Shown here piece by piece: positions 43,401 through 51,661 of a stretch of 53,347 nt of DNA (position 1 is the stretch's first letter; each line of letters opens with the position of its first letter). The notes under the pieces are model-generated. The model made no database searches and had not been told where the DNA came from. It saw only the letters and a program-made list of their open reading frames with translations. The DNA lies in assembly GCA_009781755.1 (NCBI GenBank), contig WQVD01000003.1, positions 1 to 53,347 on the forward strand. Reading direction: 5' to 3'. The stretch is from Defluviitaleaceae bacterium (GTDB taxonomy: Bacteria; Bacillota; Clostridia; Lachnospirales; WQUN01). A program made the position numbers and the translations under genes.

Positions 43401-43830
43401 CGCTTACATATTTAATGGCCGATGTGCGCACCAAGCCATACGTTTCGCTCGTTTCCCACCGATACGTGAAAATAATGCCGAGGTCGTCGTAGATTTCTTC
43501 AAACATTACGGCATCACCCGTGACGCGTTTGTAGATGTTGCGGCGGATGCGGTGCGGATTATCAAAGCCCGTGTCAAATGGTTGCAAAATGCAACCGGTT
43601 GATAATCGAATCAGCGTCTTGGGGCCCGTGTGCGTGGCCAAGTGCAAGCGGTCGTCGCTTTCATACGGGAAGATGCTTGCGCTTGGGTTGCTGCGCCCCG
43701 CAGCAGGTGCGCCGTTGGAGGATAAGAACATCCATACATCGGAAGCGGACGCGATATTGATAAAAAAGGGCGGCATGTCACGCAGGTTTTCGATTTTGTA
43801 ATAGGTGCCGCTGGGTTTGGTTTCAATCAT
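40465..43830 (-). CDS. Large GH-like enzyme, possibly new (alpha/alpha)6 family
   Basis: This 1121-residue protein has no signal peptide, so it should act in the cytoplasm. It resembles the fold layout of phosphorylase-type and inverting glycoside hydrolases (GH94-like): an N-terminal beta-rich domain with SDVWMFLSSNG, a helical barrel with EGNWRDIFQNWEALGLSFPDYF, GYWGDHQIVYL, GIWMNTQRPEWNDANNAIVGNGLSMVTVYQL, and a C-terminal domain. The segment WNDANNA recalls catalytic stretches of GH94, but I cannot place the protein in a family. It ends the beta-glucan-like locus, downstream of a kinase gene. Likely a glucan-oligosaccharide hydrolase or phosphorylase, by context only. Confidence 0.75.
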   Translation of the reverse strand: MIETKPSGTYYKIENLRDMPPFFINIASASDVWMFLSSNGAPAAGRSNPSASIFPYESDDRLHLATHTGPKTLIRLSTGCILQPFDTGFDNPHRIRRNIYKRVTGDAVMFEEIYDDLGIIFTYRWETSETYGLVRTSAIKYVSEGTCSFEILDGVENLIPHGIPPAIASNLTCLADAYKACERPDSGRVAVYSLTSTIGDTVKPVEILRANTAWFIGNGDTFLLSSKQVRDFAAGLPITDEVNSVGRKGAFFTHQKLTLNAQEEKSWMMIFDAGCSQQQVVALVQKVNHTDAATLRQAVLNDIAKGTDELIRYVATADGLQLTNNPNGDIRHYMNVLYNNMRGGVFLDRYNFDVDLFVDFISKRDKGIAARCADFIGQLKADGVSTITELHRRAFLYSDADMIRLALEFLPLTFSRRHGDPSRPWNYFDIRIKDENGAPVYHYEGNWRDIFQNWEALGLSFPDYFASIIAKFLNASTPDGFNPYRINTEGIDWETPAPHDPWAGIGYWGDHQIVYLNKLLEWFDAYNPNTLVQFINNEVFSYADVPYEIAPYESILKDSKHTIRFNHEKNDRLVQRARQNGSDGRLLAKDNRVYHVSFTEKLLVPILAKLSNLVIGGGIWMNTQRPEWNDANNAIVGNGLSMVTVYQLYRHLHCCAKLATTSSVSTEVKAWFDNLHRVYANRAGHTPRAFLDASGAAFCQYRKAVYTNGFSGKETLTADALKNFYQTAIQILRDTINANQRDDGMYHSYNIMTLTDDSLSVSPLSLMLEGQTAVLGSGCLGAAQAHALTTAMENSDLMNPLLGQFYLYPIKTLKSFVDRNIIPPEYATQSALIQQLLDSGHDGLILRDVQGHVRFHHAIKELSIAEAKLAELQNNPTYQQNATHDAPLILEIFEVIFAHKQFTGRSGIMYKYEGIGSIYWHQNSKFMLSLQEVFTSSSENKANDKSNRTLTDLKATYYRLQNGFGFCKKPTEWGAFPLEPYSHTPYAMPAQQPGMTGQVKEDILTRVAELGVAVKNGVLSFNPTLLRREEFLVKPSDFRYINTSGTFETLEIPTNTLAFTVCQVPVVYHLGHTNKIIVTHNNTQTEYANTSALTKEISTSLFNRNGTVKQIDVWISPDLML

Positions 43831-43851
43831 GGTTTATCCCTCATTTAATAA

Positions 43852-43871
43852 CGCCGGCGAAATTGCCGGCG
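43852..43871. other. GC-rich hairpin between the kinase and GH-like genes
   Basis: CGCCGGC (43852-43858) and GCCGGCG (43865-43871) form a perfect 7-bp stem with a 6-nt loop, just upstream of the 1121-residue gene. No T run follows on the minus strand, so it is at most a weak terminator or a processing/stability hairpin. Confidence 0.5.
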
Positions 43872-43923
43872 ATGAATTTATATAATGTCATTTTTATGGT
43901 GGTAATAACAAGAATAATGTTTA

Positions 43924-44502
43924 TTAGATATATTGTGCCCAAAGTGTTTTGAACGCTGTATGCTTCTCAGAACATCCAAGTATTTTAATAATTTTATCCG
44001 AACATTCCTCTGTGGTATGTTGATATGTGTCCACCACTAAATCATATGTTTCCTGAGGAACCAAAATGGGGAGTTGAGTTTCTGCTTGCCCAATTTGCCT
44101 GTCGCCACGTTCCTTCTCTCTGCGGCGCAACTCATCCAACGGACAAGTAACATGAACAAATAAAACAGGAGCATCATTTAATAGTGCTATACATTCCTCC
44201 AACGCTTTTGGATCTTTGCCAAGGACGCAATTTGTAAGAGCATGGTCAACAATTACATTCATACCCATATCTGAATATAGTTTTACAGTGTGATGCATTC
44301 CGGATAAAGATTTAAGTAAAAAATTCCATCCGGCAATGTCGTGTGTTGCAAACTTATCCGGAAGCATAATGCCTGTGCCTAAAAACATATCTACATTAAA
44401 TATATAATACGGCTCATCCAATTTTTGTTGCAAAGTTCTTGCCAATGTCGTTTTACCGGCACTGGATACGCCGTTTAAGAATATAATTTTACCCTTATCC
44501 AC
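43924..44502 (-). CDS. Chloramphenicol-phosphotransferase-like kinase
   Basis: This 192-residue P-loop kinase belongs to the CPT-like group. The P loop is FLNGVSSAGKTTLART near residue 8, followed by NVDMFLG, NVIVDHALTN (a likely Walker B region) and VHVTCPLDELRRREKERGDR, where the Arg-rich lid closes over the nucleotide. It may phosphorylate a small molecule; chloramphenicol itself is not implied. GTG 44502 follows GGGAGG by 6 nt, while the ATG further upstream has no such site. It is AT-richer than its neighbours and looks inserted in the glycan locus. Confidence 0.75.
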   Translation of the reverse strand: MDKGKIIFLNGVSSAGKTTLARTLQQKLDEPYYIFNVDMFLGTGIMLPDKFATHDIAGWNFLLKSLSGMHHTVKLYSDMGMNVIVDHALTNCVLGKDPKALEECIALLNDAPVLFVHVTCPLDELRRREKERGDRQIGQAETQLPILVPQETYDLVVDTYQHTTEECSDKIIKILGCSEKHTAFKTLWAQYI

Positions 44503-44580
44503 AAAGTACCTCCCGCACAAAATATAAATATTTTGCACATTCCTCAAATCCGTTGGTGATATATAAATGTGCCCTTTGTG

Positions 44581-45306
44581 TTATTGATACACGCGCACAT
44601 AGTCAACTTCAAACGTGGCAGGTAGGGCGTTCATGTCCACGCCTTTAGCACCGCCCCAATTGCCGCCAAATGCCAAATTCAAAATTAAGTGGAACGGTTT
44701 GTCAAACGGCCATTCTGCGTCGGTCACATTTTCTTCTTCCAATTTGGGCGCATAGTGGAAGATGGTTTGCCCGTCTACTTGGAAGTCCATGCGGTTGGCA
44801 TCCCAATCTACGCTGTACACATGGAAATTATCCGACACGCCGGGCAACACAATTTGACCGCCGCGGTGGGTATTTTTGCGGTGGTTGTATGCGCCGGTGT
44901 GCACGGTGGAAATGACCGTGTCGGTCAGGTAATTGACATGCTCCATGATGTCGATTTCGCCGCAGTCGGGCCAGTGGATGCGTTCACTTTCGGGCGGTGT
45001 GGGCATCATCCATATGGCCGGCCATACACCCAACCCCTTGGGCAGCTTGGCGCGGACTTCGATGCGGCCGTACTGCCAATCGCCCTTGCCGCAGGTGCGG
45101 ATGCGCGCGGAGGTGATTTCTTTGCCCTCAAAATCCTCGCGCCGGGCGGTGATGGTTAACTTTTCGCCGTCTACCCATGCGTTGCCGCTTTCGGTGTAGT
45201 ATTGCGGCTCGTTGTTGCCCCAGCCGTGGCCGCCCACTTGCGCGCTCCATTTATCCGGGTTGGGCGGACCTACATAATCGAAGTTTTCTTCCCACACTAA
45301 TTTCAT
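44581..45306 (-). CDS. GH16-family beta-glucanase
   Basis: This 241-residue enzyme is a GH16 endo-beta-1,3(4)-glucanase (laminarinase type). The catalytic signature ExDxxE is seen as CGEIDIMEHVN near residue 118, with the nucleophile and acid/base Glu intact, and the family stretch WPAIWMMP just before it. There is no signal peptide, and the start LVWEENFDYVGPPNPDKW is already family sequence, so it is probably intracellular and works on imported oligosaccharides. It follows the permease genes after 23 nt. Confidence 0.92.
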   Translation of the reverse strand: MKLVWEENFDYVGPPNPDKWSAQVGGHGWGNNEPQYYTESGNAWVDGEKLTITARREDFEGKEITSARIRTCGKGDWQYGRIEVRAKLPKGLGVWPAIWMMPTPPESERIHWPDCGEIDIMEHVNYLTDTVISTVHTGAYNHRKNTHRGGQIVLPGVSDNFHVYSVDWDANRMDFQVDGQTIFHYAPKLEEENVTDAEWPFDKPFHLILNLAFGGNWGGAKGVDMNALPATFEVDYVRVYQ

Positions 45307-45329
45307 TTCCCGTCACTCCGTTTTGGGCG

Positions 45330-46331
45330 CTATATCCCCGTTAGTCCCGTATTTTCTATCCCCTTGATGAAGTGCTTTTGCACCAACAAATACAACACAA
45401 ATAACGGCAGGATGGATATCAATGTGCCGCTCATGCGGAATGCTTCGTTGATGCGCTCCATTTCGGAGCCGGTTTCGCCTTCGGGCGTGGCAATACCGCC
45501 GGACATTCCTGCGAATTCGTCAAACATCCCCTCGAATGCTTGCAACCGTGATGTCACCAGTTCTATGCTTAAGGAACCCGGCCGCAGAAATTGGTTAGTG
45601 ATGTGCGTTTCATTCCAATTCCATACAAACGACAGCAAAAAGATAACCAGCAACGTCGATACACTCAGCTTGAGGATAATATGATAAAAAATTTTCATCG
45701 AGCTGGCACCGTCGATGGCCGCCGCTTCGTCCAGCGCCGGGGGAATCATCCGTGTGAAATTATAAAAAATCAAAATCAATATCGTGGAGAACACACCCTG
45801 CCCGCCAAATGCCAATAAAAATTGGGGCCAAACGGTTCCTAAAAGTCGAAATTGGTCTCGTGCCAATGCATCTTGCAAATAATCTTGCAAGTTAATCACC
45901 ATCATCGTGCGCGGCACCATCATGACCGGTAGCGGTATAATAAAAGCTACGATAATCATGAAGAACCAGAATTTCTTGAGTGGAAAGTCATATCGCGCCA
46001 GCGCGAAGCCCGCCATCGCCGCCACAAGCGTAGACCCCAACGCCTGTATGCCCGAAAACCAAAGCGAGTTGAAATACGTCGTCATCGGTTGCATAACACG
46101 CAACGCTGTGCGGAAATTACTGAACGACAGCGACTGCGGTATCCAGTTAACCACCGGGTTGATGATATCGTCTTCGGTCATCAACGACATGGACACCATG
46201 CGCAGCAACGGGTAGATGAATTGGTAGCTGATGAGGATGAGAATGGCGTAGACGAATAAATTGCGGTAATTAATTTGTTTGAGCCGGGCAACGCGTGGGT
46301 GTGCCAGGGTCGATTTCATTTTATCTACCAT
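45330..46331 (-). CDS. CUT1 ABC transporter permease (second pair, MalG type)
   Basis: This 333-residue inner-membrane permease has about six spans and the EAA loop PPALDEAAAIDGASSMKIFYHIILKL. It is the second member of a pair with the gene at 46341-47249 and belongs to the LplC/MalG type. ATG 46331 is preferred over GTG 46337 by its distance from AGGTAGGG. It is followed by the GH16 gene and belongs to one long operon. Confidence 0.92.
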   Translation of the reverse strand: MVDKMKSTLAHPRVARLKQINYRNLFVYAILILISYQFIYPLLRMVSMSLMTEDDIINPVVNWIPQSLSFSNFRTALRVMQPMTTYFNSLWFSGIQALGSTLVAAMAGFALARYDFPLKKFWFFMIIVAFIIPLPVMMVPRTMMVINLQDYLQDALARDQFRLLGTVWPQFLLAFGGQGVFSTILILIFYNFTRMIPPALDEAAAIDGASSMKIFYHIILKLSVSTLLVIFLLSFVWNWNETHITNQFLRPGSLSIELVTSRLQAFEGMFDEFAGMSGGIATPEGETGSEMERINEAFRMSGTLISILPLFVLYLLVQKHFIKGIENTGLTGI

Positions 46332-46340
46332 TTTCACACC

Positions 46341-47249
46341 CTACCTTTCATTCCACGCCATTTGGCGTCGTTTAATTTCCGGGCCCGATTTATCCTTGGG
46401 TTCTTTCAGGAACAGGAATGCCAGCCCAATGATAAGCAGCACTACAGCAGAATAAATCCATGCCAACGCGCTGGCCTGCCCCAATCCGCTTACCGTTGCA
46501 TGTATCGATTCTTGTATCATGGGCAGCACGGGGTTCAACGTGTATCCCGCCAGTTGTACAATGGTCAATATCATCGACACCAAGAAGATGGGGCGGATGA
46601 TGGGAATCGTAATCTTCCACAAGATTTGCCAACTGGTGGCAGAATCGATACGTGCTGCTTCGACAATGCCGCTGTCGATCTTTTGCAATGCGTTAATCAG
46701 CAAAATGATGGGAATGCCCGTGAACCACAACATCATCGTGTAGTGCGAGAACAAATATAAAAGCGCATCTGCCGCTGTCACAGAAAATTGCGCCACCATC
46801 ATCCACAACGTAAAGTTGTGGATTTCGACCGACGTGAGCCCGCCCGCGTCCAGTAGCTGGTACATAACCGGGCCGCTCATAACCACCACAGGCAGGAAAA
46901 ATATCGCCCGGAAAAACCCACGCGCCTTGATGCTCATGTTCAACAGCAGCGCCAAAATAAATGAAATCACCGTAATAACCGGCGCATAAATCGCTTGCAT
47001 CCACACAAAGGTCAATAAATACGGCACAAACGTAACGCTTTCGAAAAACGCATAACGATAATTTTCCAACGCTACAAACTCGCGCTCCCAACCCAAAATG
47101 GTACGGTTAACACTAAAGAAGCTCAAGTACACCGTTTGGATAAACGGCCACGCGGTGAGTATAAAAAAGCCCAAAATCCACGGCAGCATGAACATATAAC
47201 CGATGAACCACTGCCGCTTGGAAATGAGACTTGCTTTCTTTTTCTTCAT
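46341..47249 (-). CDS. CUT1 ABC transporter permease (second pair, MalF type)
   Basis: This 302-residue permease has six spans, starting with WFIGYMFMLPWILGFFILT, and the EAA loop GIVEAARIDSATSWQILWKITIPIIRP. The LplB/MalF type pairs with the next gene. Its ATG overlaps the stop of the DUF5696 gene (ATGA at 47246-47249). This tight coupling to DUF5696, which is not a transport protein by known fold, suggests that the two work together. Confidence 0.92.
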   Translation of the reverse strand: MKKKKASLISKRQWFIGYMFMLPWILGFFILTAWPFIQTVYLSFFSVNRTILGWEREFVALENYRYAFFESVTFVPYLLTFVWMQAIYAPVITVISFILALLLNMSIKARGFFRAIFFLPVVVMSGPVMYQLLDAGGLTSVEIHNFTLWMMVAQFSVTAADALLYLFSHYTMMLWFTGIPIILLINALQKIDSGIVEAARIDSATSWQILWKITIPIIRPIFLVSMILTIVQLAGYTLNPVLPMIQESIHATVSGLGQASALAWIYSAVVLLIIGLAFLFLKEPKDKSGPEIKRRQMAWNER

Positions 47250-49621
47250 CGTATCAACCTCGCAGACTGGGCATCGACTGTGACCCCGTTATGCACAAAC
47301 GGCACCGATGTGTAATTTATCAGCACGTATACGCCGCCCTCGTAGGTATTTAACACTACCCCATTCGCCAGCACAGTACGGTTTAGCCATTCCAACCCGC
47401 GTACTTGCGACATGATGGGCGCAATTTGGCTGTACACGTTCATGATAATGTCGTGGTAGATTGCGTATTCGGTGGAAAAGAAATTGAGCGAATTGGTATT
47501 GCCTAGGTAATGCGCGGGCGAATGCGTAAGCACAAACGATGGCAGCACGTTGTAATCAATCATGCGCAGGATATCTGCCTGCGTATAGAACGAGAAGTTC
47601 GCATACGGGCCGTAAATCTCCATCGTATTGTGCAGTACCAATTGCAAAAACGGTACCGAGTCCGTAGCGATGATGAATTGATTATGGAATACGGGTGCTT
47701 GCAAAAAGCGTGTGGTATACGCCCACAAATATTGGTTGGGCGAAGTCGCGTTAATCGGCACGTTCAACCCGGCGAAGGTGTCGGAGAATAGAGCGATGGT
47801 TTCTGCGGTGGTCATCGCATCGCGTCGACCCCAATGGCTTAATAGGTTGTTGGTGATGCCGCTGACAGTTACAGATTGTGCGCCCAAGTTGGTTGCGCGA
47901 TCATGATGGGTTTGCAACCATTCTGCACTGCGTTGCGGTCGTGCGAAGGAAATTTCGTTAACCAGCAAAAACGGCTCAAAGCTATCCCAGCCTACCAACC
48001 CCCATCGATTAAGATGCAGGGCTTGATTGCGCGATACGTTCATTTGTTGGCTATTAATATGGAAGAAATCCTGCGTAAAGCTCACGTCCGCGCCCAAATC
48101 CGCCATGTCGCTAAACAAATTGCGGAAGTTGCGCCGCGTGCCCACCGAACGATTAAAGCTAAGATTGGATGGATGCCCGGTAGTAACGCCGCCGCGCTGT
48201 GCGCCCAACATGCCGCTATTAATGGAAGAAACGCCGCTGTCATGCAAGCTGCGGATGATATCGCCCACTTGATTGGCGCTGGTTGTGACCACGTCCGTGC
48301 TGCCCAAAATCGAACGCCGCGCATCGCTCATGATAAAGTCTACGCGGATGGGGGCGGTGCCGTCGTTTTGTACGGTTTGGGGTGTGAGCACGCCGGTGTC
48401 GATCAAGTGCTGGCGGTACGTGCGTGCCATGCCCACATAACTGGCATCTTCGCCATACAAGAAACGGTAATGCATCGTGATATCAAAATCGCGCCGCTGC
48501 GGGAACATCCGCATAAAACCGTCACCCCGGCGGTTATACACCTGATGGAACGTGCCATTCACCACAAAACGTGGGAACACGAAGTTGTAGTACGTCGTAT
48601 TGTTGTGCGGCATCATGACGATTTCCATGTATTGTGCGCCGTCCTCTGCCCAGGCTACGAAGGCTTGTTGATGATAGCCGTGTGTGGCGCCGAATACAGG
48701 CATCAAGGGATGGCGACGTTCGGTCATAGCGACTTCGGAGTTGAAATAGAGGGTGGCTTCCGAACGGTTGGGGCCAAATACCTGCCCGGTCAATGTGGAA
48801 AAATGCACCGTGTTTTCCGCAAAACGAATCAATGCGCCGCTGCCATCGGGTACGAAGATGTAACCCGGTGTCATGGGCATGACTTGCGGTTCGCCGTGTT
48901 CTCCGGTTTCCGGGTCGAAGAACCTTCGCGTTCCGCCCGCTGCACCCAAGAAGGGTGTCAATATAATCGCGGAAAGCGCATACACACCCGGCCCTGTGAT
49001 TTCGTCCGGGAAGATGCGGTAAGTGATGCCGTCGCTGCCTAAGAATATGTGTACGGAAATATACAAACGCCCGGCGGCCGGGGTGTTAAACCGCGTGTCC
49101 AAGCGGAAGTGCCCATGGGCCGCGTCCATTTCCATCAAAGTTGATTCCGATATCAACCCTTGCGAAGCGGAGGATACACGGCTCACATTAAATTGCGTAT
49201 CAAATAATTCCACCGTAATCAACGAGTTGGCGAAGGCCGTCCATATTGCGTTGAGGCGCACTTCGATGGGTTCGGCTACGCGCAGGCGTTCTTCTTCTGT
49301 TTCAGCGGCAGCAATTAATTCGGGCACATCCAAGCCGAACGGCGCATCCAGCCCCGTGCGCCATGTGAACAACCCGTCCACATGCTGCACCATGATAATA
49401 TCGCGGTCGCCGCGGAAGTAATAACGTAAGTTGCCAAATTGCCCCAAAAAGGCGTAGCTGTCCAACGGAATATCTTCAAACACGGCGCGTACAGGTGCCA
49501 ATCGGGTGTCGCGGTTAGTCGGCAAGAATTCAACCGCATTCACCATATGCCCCACGGCAAATATGCAAATTAATACAAACGCAATGGCGATTTTTTTATG
49601 TTTAATTAAAACCCGTAACAT
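47246..49621 (-). CDS. DUF5696-like secreted protein
   Basis: This 791-residue protein has an N-terminal membrane or signal segment (IAFVLICIFAVGHMVNAVEF) and should be outside the membrane. The length and sequence (for example FVPDGSGALIRFAENTVHF, YYRGDRD-like strands and IYHDIIMNVYSQIAPIMS at the end) match DUF5696 proteins as I recall them: an N-terminal beta domain, then a TIM-barrel-like region. Such proteins occur with sugar ABC transporters in Bacillota; a glycan-binding or glycosidase role is likely but not proven. The gene overlaps the upstream NHL/Yip1 gene by 20 nt and the downstream permease by 4 nt. Confidence 0.75.
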   Translation of the reverse strand: MLRVLIKHKKIAIAFVLICIFAVGHMVNAVEFLPTNRDTRLAPVRAVFEDIPLDSYAFLGQFGNLRYYFRGDRDIIMVQHVDGLFTWRTGLDAPFGLDVPELIAAAETEEERLRVAEPIEVRLNAIWTAFANSLITVELFDTQFNVSRVSSASQGLISESTLMEMDAAHGHFRLDTRFNTPAAGRLYISVHIFLGSDGITYRIFPDEITGPGVYALSAIILTPFLGAAGGTRRFFDPETGEHGEPQVMPMTPGYIFVPDGSGALIRFAENTVHFSTLTGQVFGPNRSEATLYFNSEVAMTERRHPLMPVFGATHGYHQQAFVAWAEDGAQYMEIVMMPHNNTTYYNFVFPRFVVNGTFHQVYNRRGDGFMRMFPQRRDFDITMHYRFLYGEDASYVGMARTYRQHLIDTGVLTPQTVQNDGTAPIRVDFIMSDARRSILGSTDVVTTSANQVGDIIRSLHDSGVSSINSGMLGAQRGGVTTGHPSNLSFNRSVGTRRNFRNLFSDMADLGADVSFTQDFFHINSQQMNVSRNQALHLNRWGLVGWDSFEPFLLVNEISFARPQRSAEWLQTHHDRATNLGAQSVTVSGITNNLLSHWGRRDAMTTAETIALFSDTFAGLNVPINATSPNQYLWAYTTRFLQAPVFHNQFIIATDSVPFLQLVLHNTMEIYGPYANFSFYTQADILRMIDYNVLPSFVLTHSPAHYLGNTNSLNFFSTEYAIYHDIIMNVYSQIAPIMSQVRGLEWLNRTVLANGVVLNTYEGGVYVLINYTSVPFVHNGVTVDAQSARLIR

Positions 49622-51653
49622 TGATGTACACCTCCGAGCTGATGGATTCGATAAACGAAACGATGCCGTCGAACAACACCGTCAAATTAAACAACACCAC
49701 CAAAATAATGAGCATGAATAAAACCGTGATAATCAAGCTCGACAACGTAGCGCGGAAGCTATAATTGTGCGTCTCTTGGAAGCCCAACCACAACACCGCA
49801 CCCGCCCAAATACCACCTGCCAAAAGCGCGAAATTTACGAGGAAGACTTCATTTTGCGTAATGATGTGCGTAAGTAGCGTAACGCCGAATAATGTAATCG
49901 TCAGCGGGAACAAGCCGTAGCTGATGAGTTTGAAAATGTCTTTGATGCCACCCTCGCCGTCTTTGATGGACGTAACGAGATAATTACTAACGATAAACAT
50001 CGCGAACAAGCCAAAGAACCCACCCACGATAACGACAAAATCCATGTCCACAATATCCGTGTATTGCATGATAAACCCGCGCGATGTGATGTAGACCATG
50101 TACGCAATGAAGAATAGGAAGAAGTGGAAAACTGCACCGCCCAGCGTGCCTTTTTGCCCCAGCTTCATATAGTAATAACTATCCAGCGGATGCCGCGCCA
50201 CGGTGAACGCGAACATGATGGGCTTGGCATATCGGTGCTCCATGATGCCCCTACGGGTATTTTCGATGTGGCTGGCAATGACTCTTTTGCGGTCGATGCG
50301 CTTGATGAGCGATGTGATGACGAGCAGCGCGGCCACGCCGATGAGAATTATTGCCAAGTTATTCAGCAGCCAAATATTGCGCACTTCCCAAAACGCCGCG
50401 CTGTAGTAGTCGCGGTTGCCCGCCAAATAGAAGCTGCGCATCGCCCCGGCAAAGTCATGTTGGTACAGCAACGCACGCCCCATGCCATTGTGCGCAAGGC
50501 GGCTCATTTGGTTGTGGCGCAGTACGGATTCCCACACAATGGCAGATTCCATGTACATACCGGCGTTGAATAAATCCAACGCGGAAAAGATGGCGCGGGT
50601 GTATTCCGTGGGTGTGTAGCTTTGCAAGAACGCACTTTGCCCGTCCAGCGCCCAAATATGCCCTTCGGACGACACAGCGATGCTGGCCAAACTCCTGAAC
50701 CAGCCCGCGATATCTTCGTGCGCGGTAAAGCCCGGCACGCCGAAGTAGAAAATCAACGTACCGTCGTTGGTAAATACCCATATCCAACCCGAAACGCTAG
50801 CGGCAAAGATATTGCCGTAGCGATCTACGGTTATATCCGCCACGTCCGATACGGGTATGAAATTGTCAATCGTGTTGCGCCCGGCCATGTCGTGTCGTTT
50901 GATAGCCTCGCCTTGCAACTGCGCGGGGCTGCCCATGGCAGCGGTATACACCACGCCACGGCCGTCGATGGCAATGTTCGAGAAGGTATGCGGCAAGCGT
51001 GGTGCTAATCGTTCCATTTGTGCTTCCGAGAAAATCGTGTCCTGTATCATCTGCACGAAGGTGCGCGTCGTTTGATTGGACGCGAAAAAGCCCAAGAATT
51101 CGCCCTCGGCAGAGAGTTGGATGATACCGTCAAATACGCCCTCGCCTACAATGAACATGCTGCCCAGTTGATCCACAACAATGCGGTGGGGAGCAAAGCG
51201 TGTGTCCGTCACTGCCATACCGCGCGGTTGGCGGAAGGTCTGTATCGGTTTGTCGTCCGCGCCGAATACGAATACGGCTTCGGCAATTGCATCAGCTACG
51301 TACAAGATATTGTCTTGCGTCACAAATACACCGCGCGGGCTGCGGAAACCGTCGTAAGTGACAATGCGATCAATTTCCCCGGTGTGGATGTTATAAGCGA
51401 CGATGCGCTGGTTGCCCGTGTCTGCAATGTAGAGTAAATCGTCCGGCCCAAAGACCATCGTCTGCGGATTGCTGAGCCCCAAATGCGTGATGGTCTGGTT
51501 GGGCAAAAACGCATCTTGCGTGCGCACGATCCACCCGCGGCGATTAAAACCGAAAGTAAGCGTTGTGCTCTCTGCCACCACACCTAGCGGCGCGGAAAAA
51601 AGTAACGCGGCCAACAATATTAAAAGGAATTTCATTAATCGTTTGCGATTCAT
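49602..51653 (-). CDS. NHL-repeat/Yip1 membrane protein
   Basis: This 683-residue protein has a signal peptide (FLLILLAALLFSAPLGVVA), then an NHL/six-bladed beta-propeller region up to about residue 340 (repeats such as PQTMVFGPDDLLYIADTGNQRIVAYN and SPRGVFVTQDNILYVADA), a short helical TPR-like stretch (LFNAGMYMESAIVWESVLRHNQ), a membrane span near 425, and a C-terminal Yip1-type domain with about four more spans. The propeller would face the outside. Its function in the locus is unknown: surface sensor or scaffold for the transporter are possibilities. The start follows a G-rich site, TAGGGGGG. Confidence 0.82.
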   Translation of the reverse strand: MNRKRLMKFLLILLAALLFSAPLGVVAESTTLTFGFNRRGWIVRTQDAFLPNQTITHLGLSNPQTMVFGPDDLLYIADTGNQRIVAYNIHTGEIDRIVTYDGFRSPRGVFVTQDNILYVADAIAEAVFVFGADDKPIQTFRQPRGMAVTDTRFAPHRIVVDQLGSMFIVGEGVFDGIIQLSAEGEFLGFFASNQTTRTFVQMIQDTIFSEAQMERLAPRLPHTFSNIAIDGRGVVYTAAMGSPAQLQGEAIKRHDMAGRNTIDNFIPVSDVADITVDRYGNIFAASVSGWIWVFTNDGTLIFYFGVPGFTAHEDIAGWFRSLASIAVSSEGHIWALDGQSAFLQSYTPTEYTRAIFSALDLFNAGMYMESAIVWESVLRHNQMSRLAHNGMGRALLYQHDFAGAMRSFYLAGNRDYYSAAFWEVRNIWLLNNLAIILIGVAALLVITSLIKRIDRKRVIASHIENTRRGIMEHRYAKPIMFAFTVARHPLDSYYYMKLGQKGTLGGAVFHFFLFFIAYMVYITSRGFIMQYTDIVDMDFVVIVGGFFGLFAMFIVSNYLVTSIKDGEGGIKDIFKLISYGLFPLTITLFGVTLLTHIITQNEVFLVNFALLAGGIWAGAVLWLGFQETHNYSFRATLSSLIITVLFMLIILVVLFNLTVLFDGIVSFIESISSEVYINVTGFN

Positions 51654-51661
51654 ATACCCCC

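Noticed and set aside
47876..49042. Long plus-strand open frame (388 residues)
   Set aside because: It lies inside the DUF5696 gene on the other strand and has no recognisable domain.
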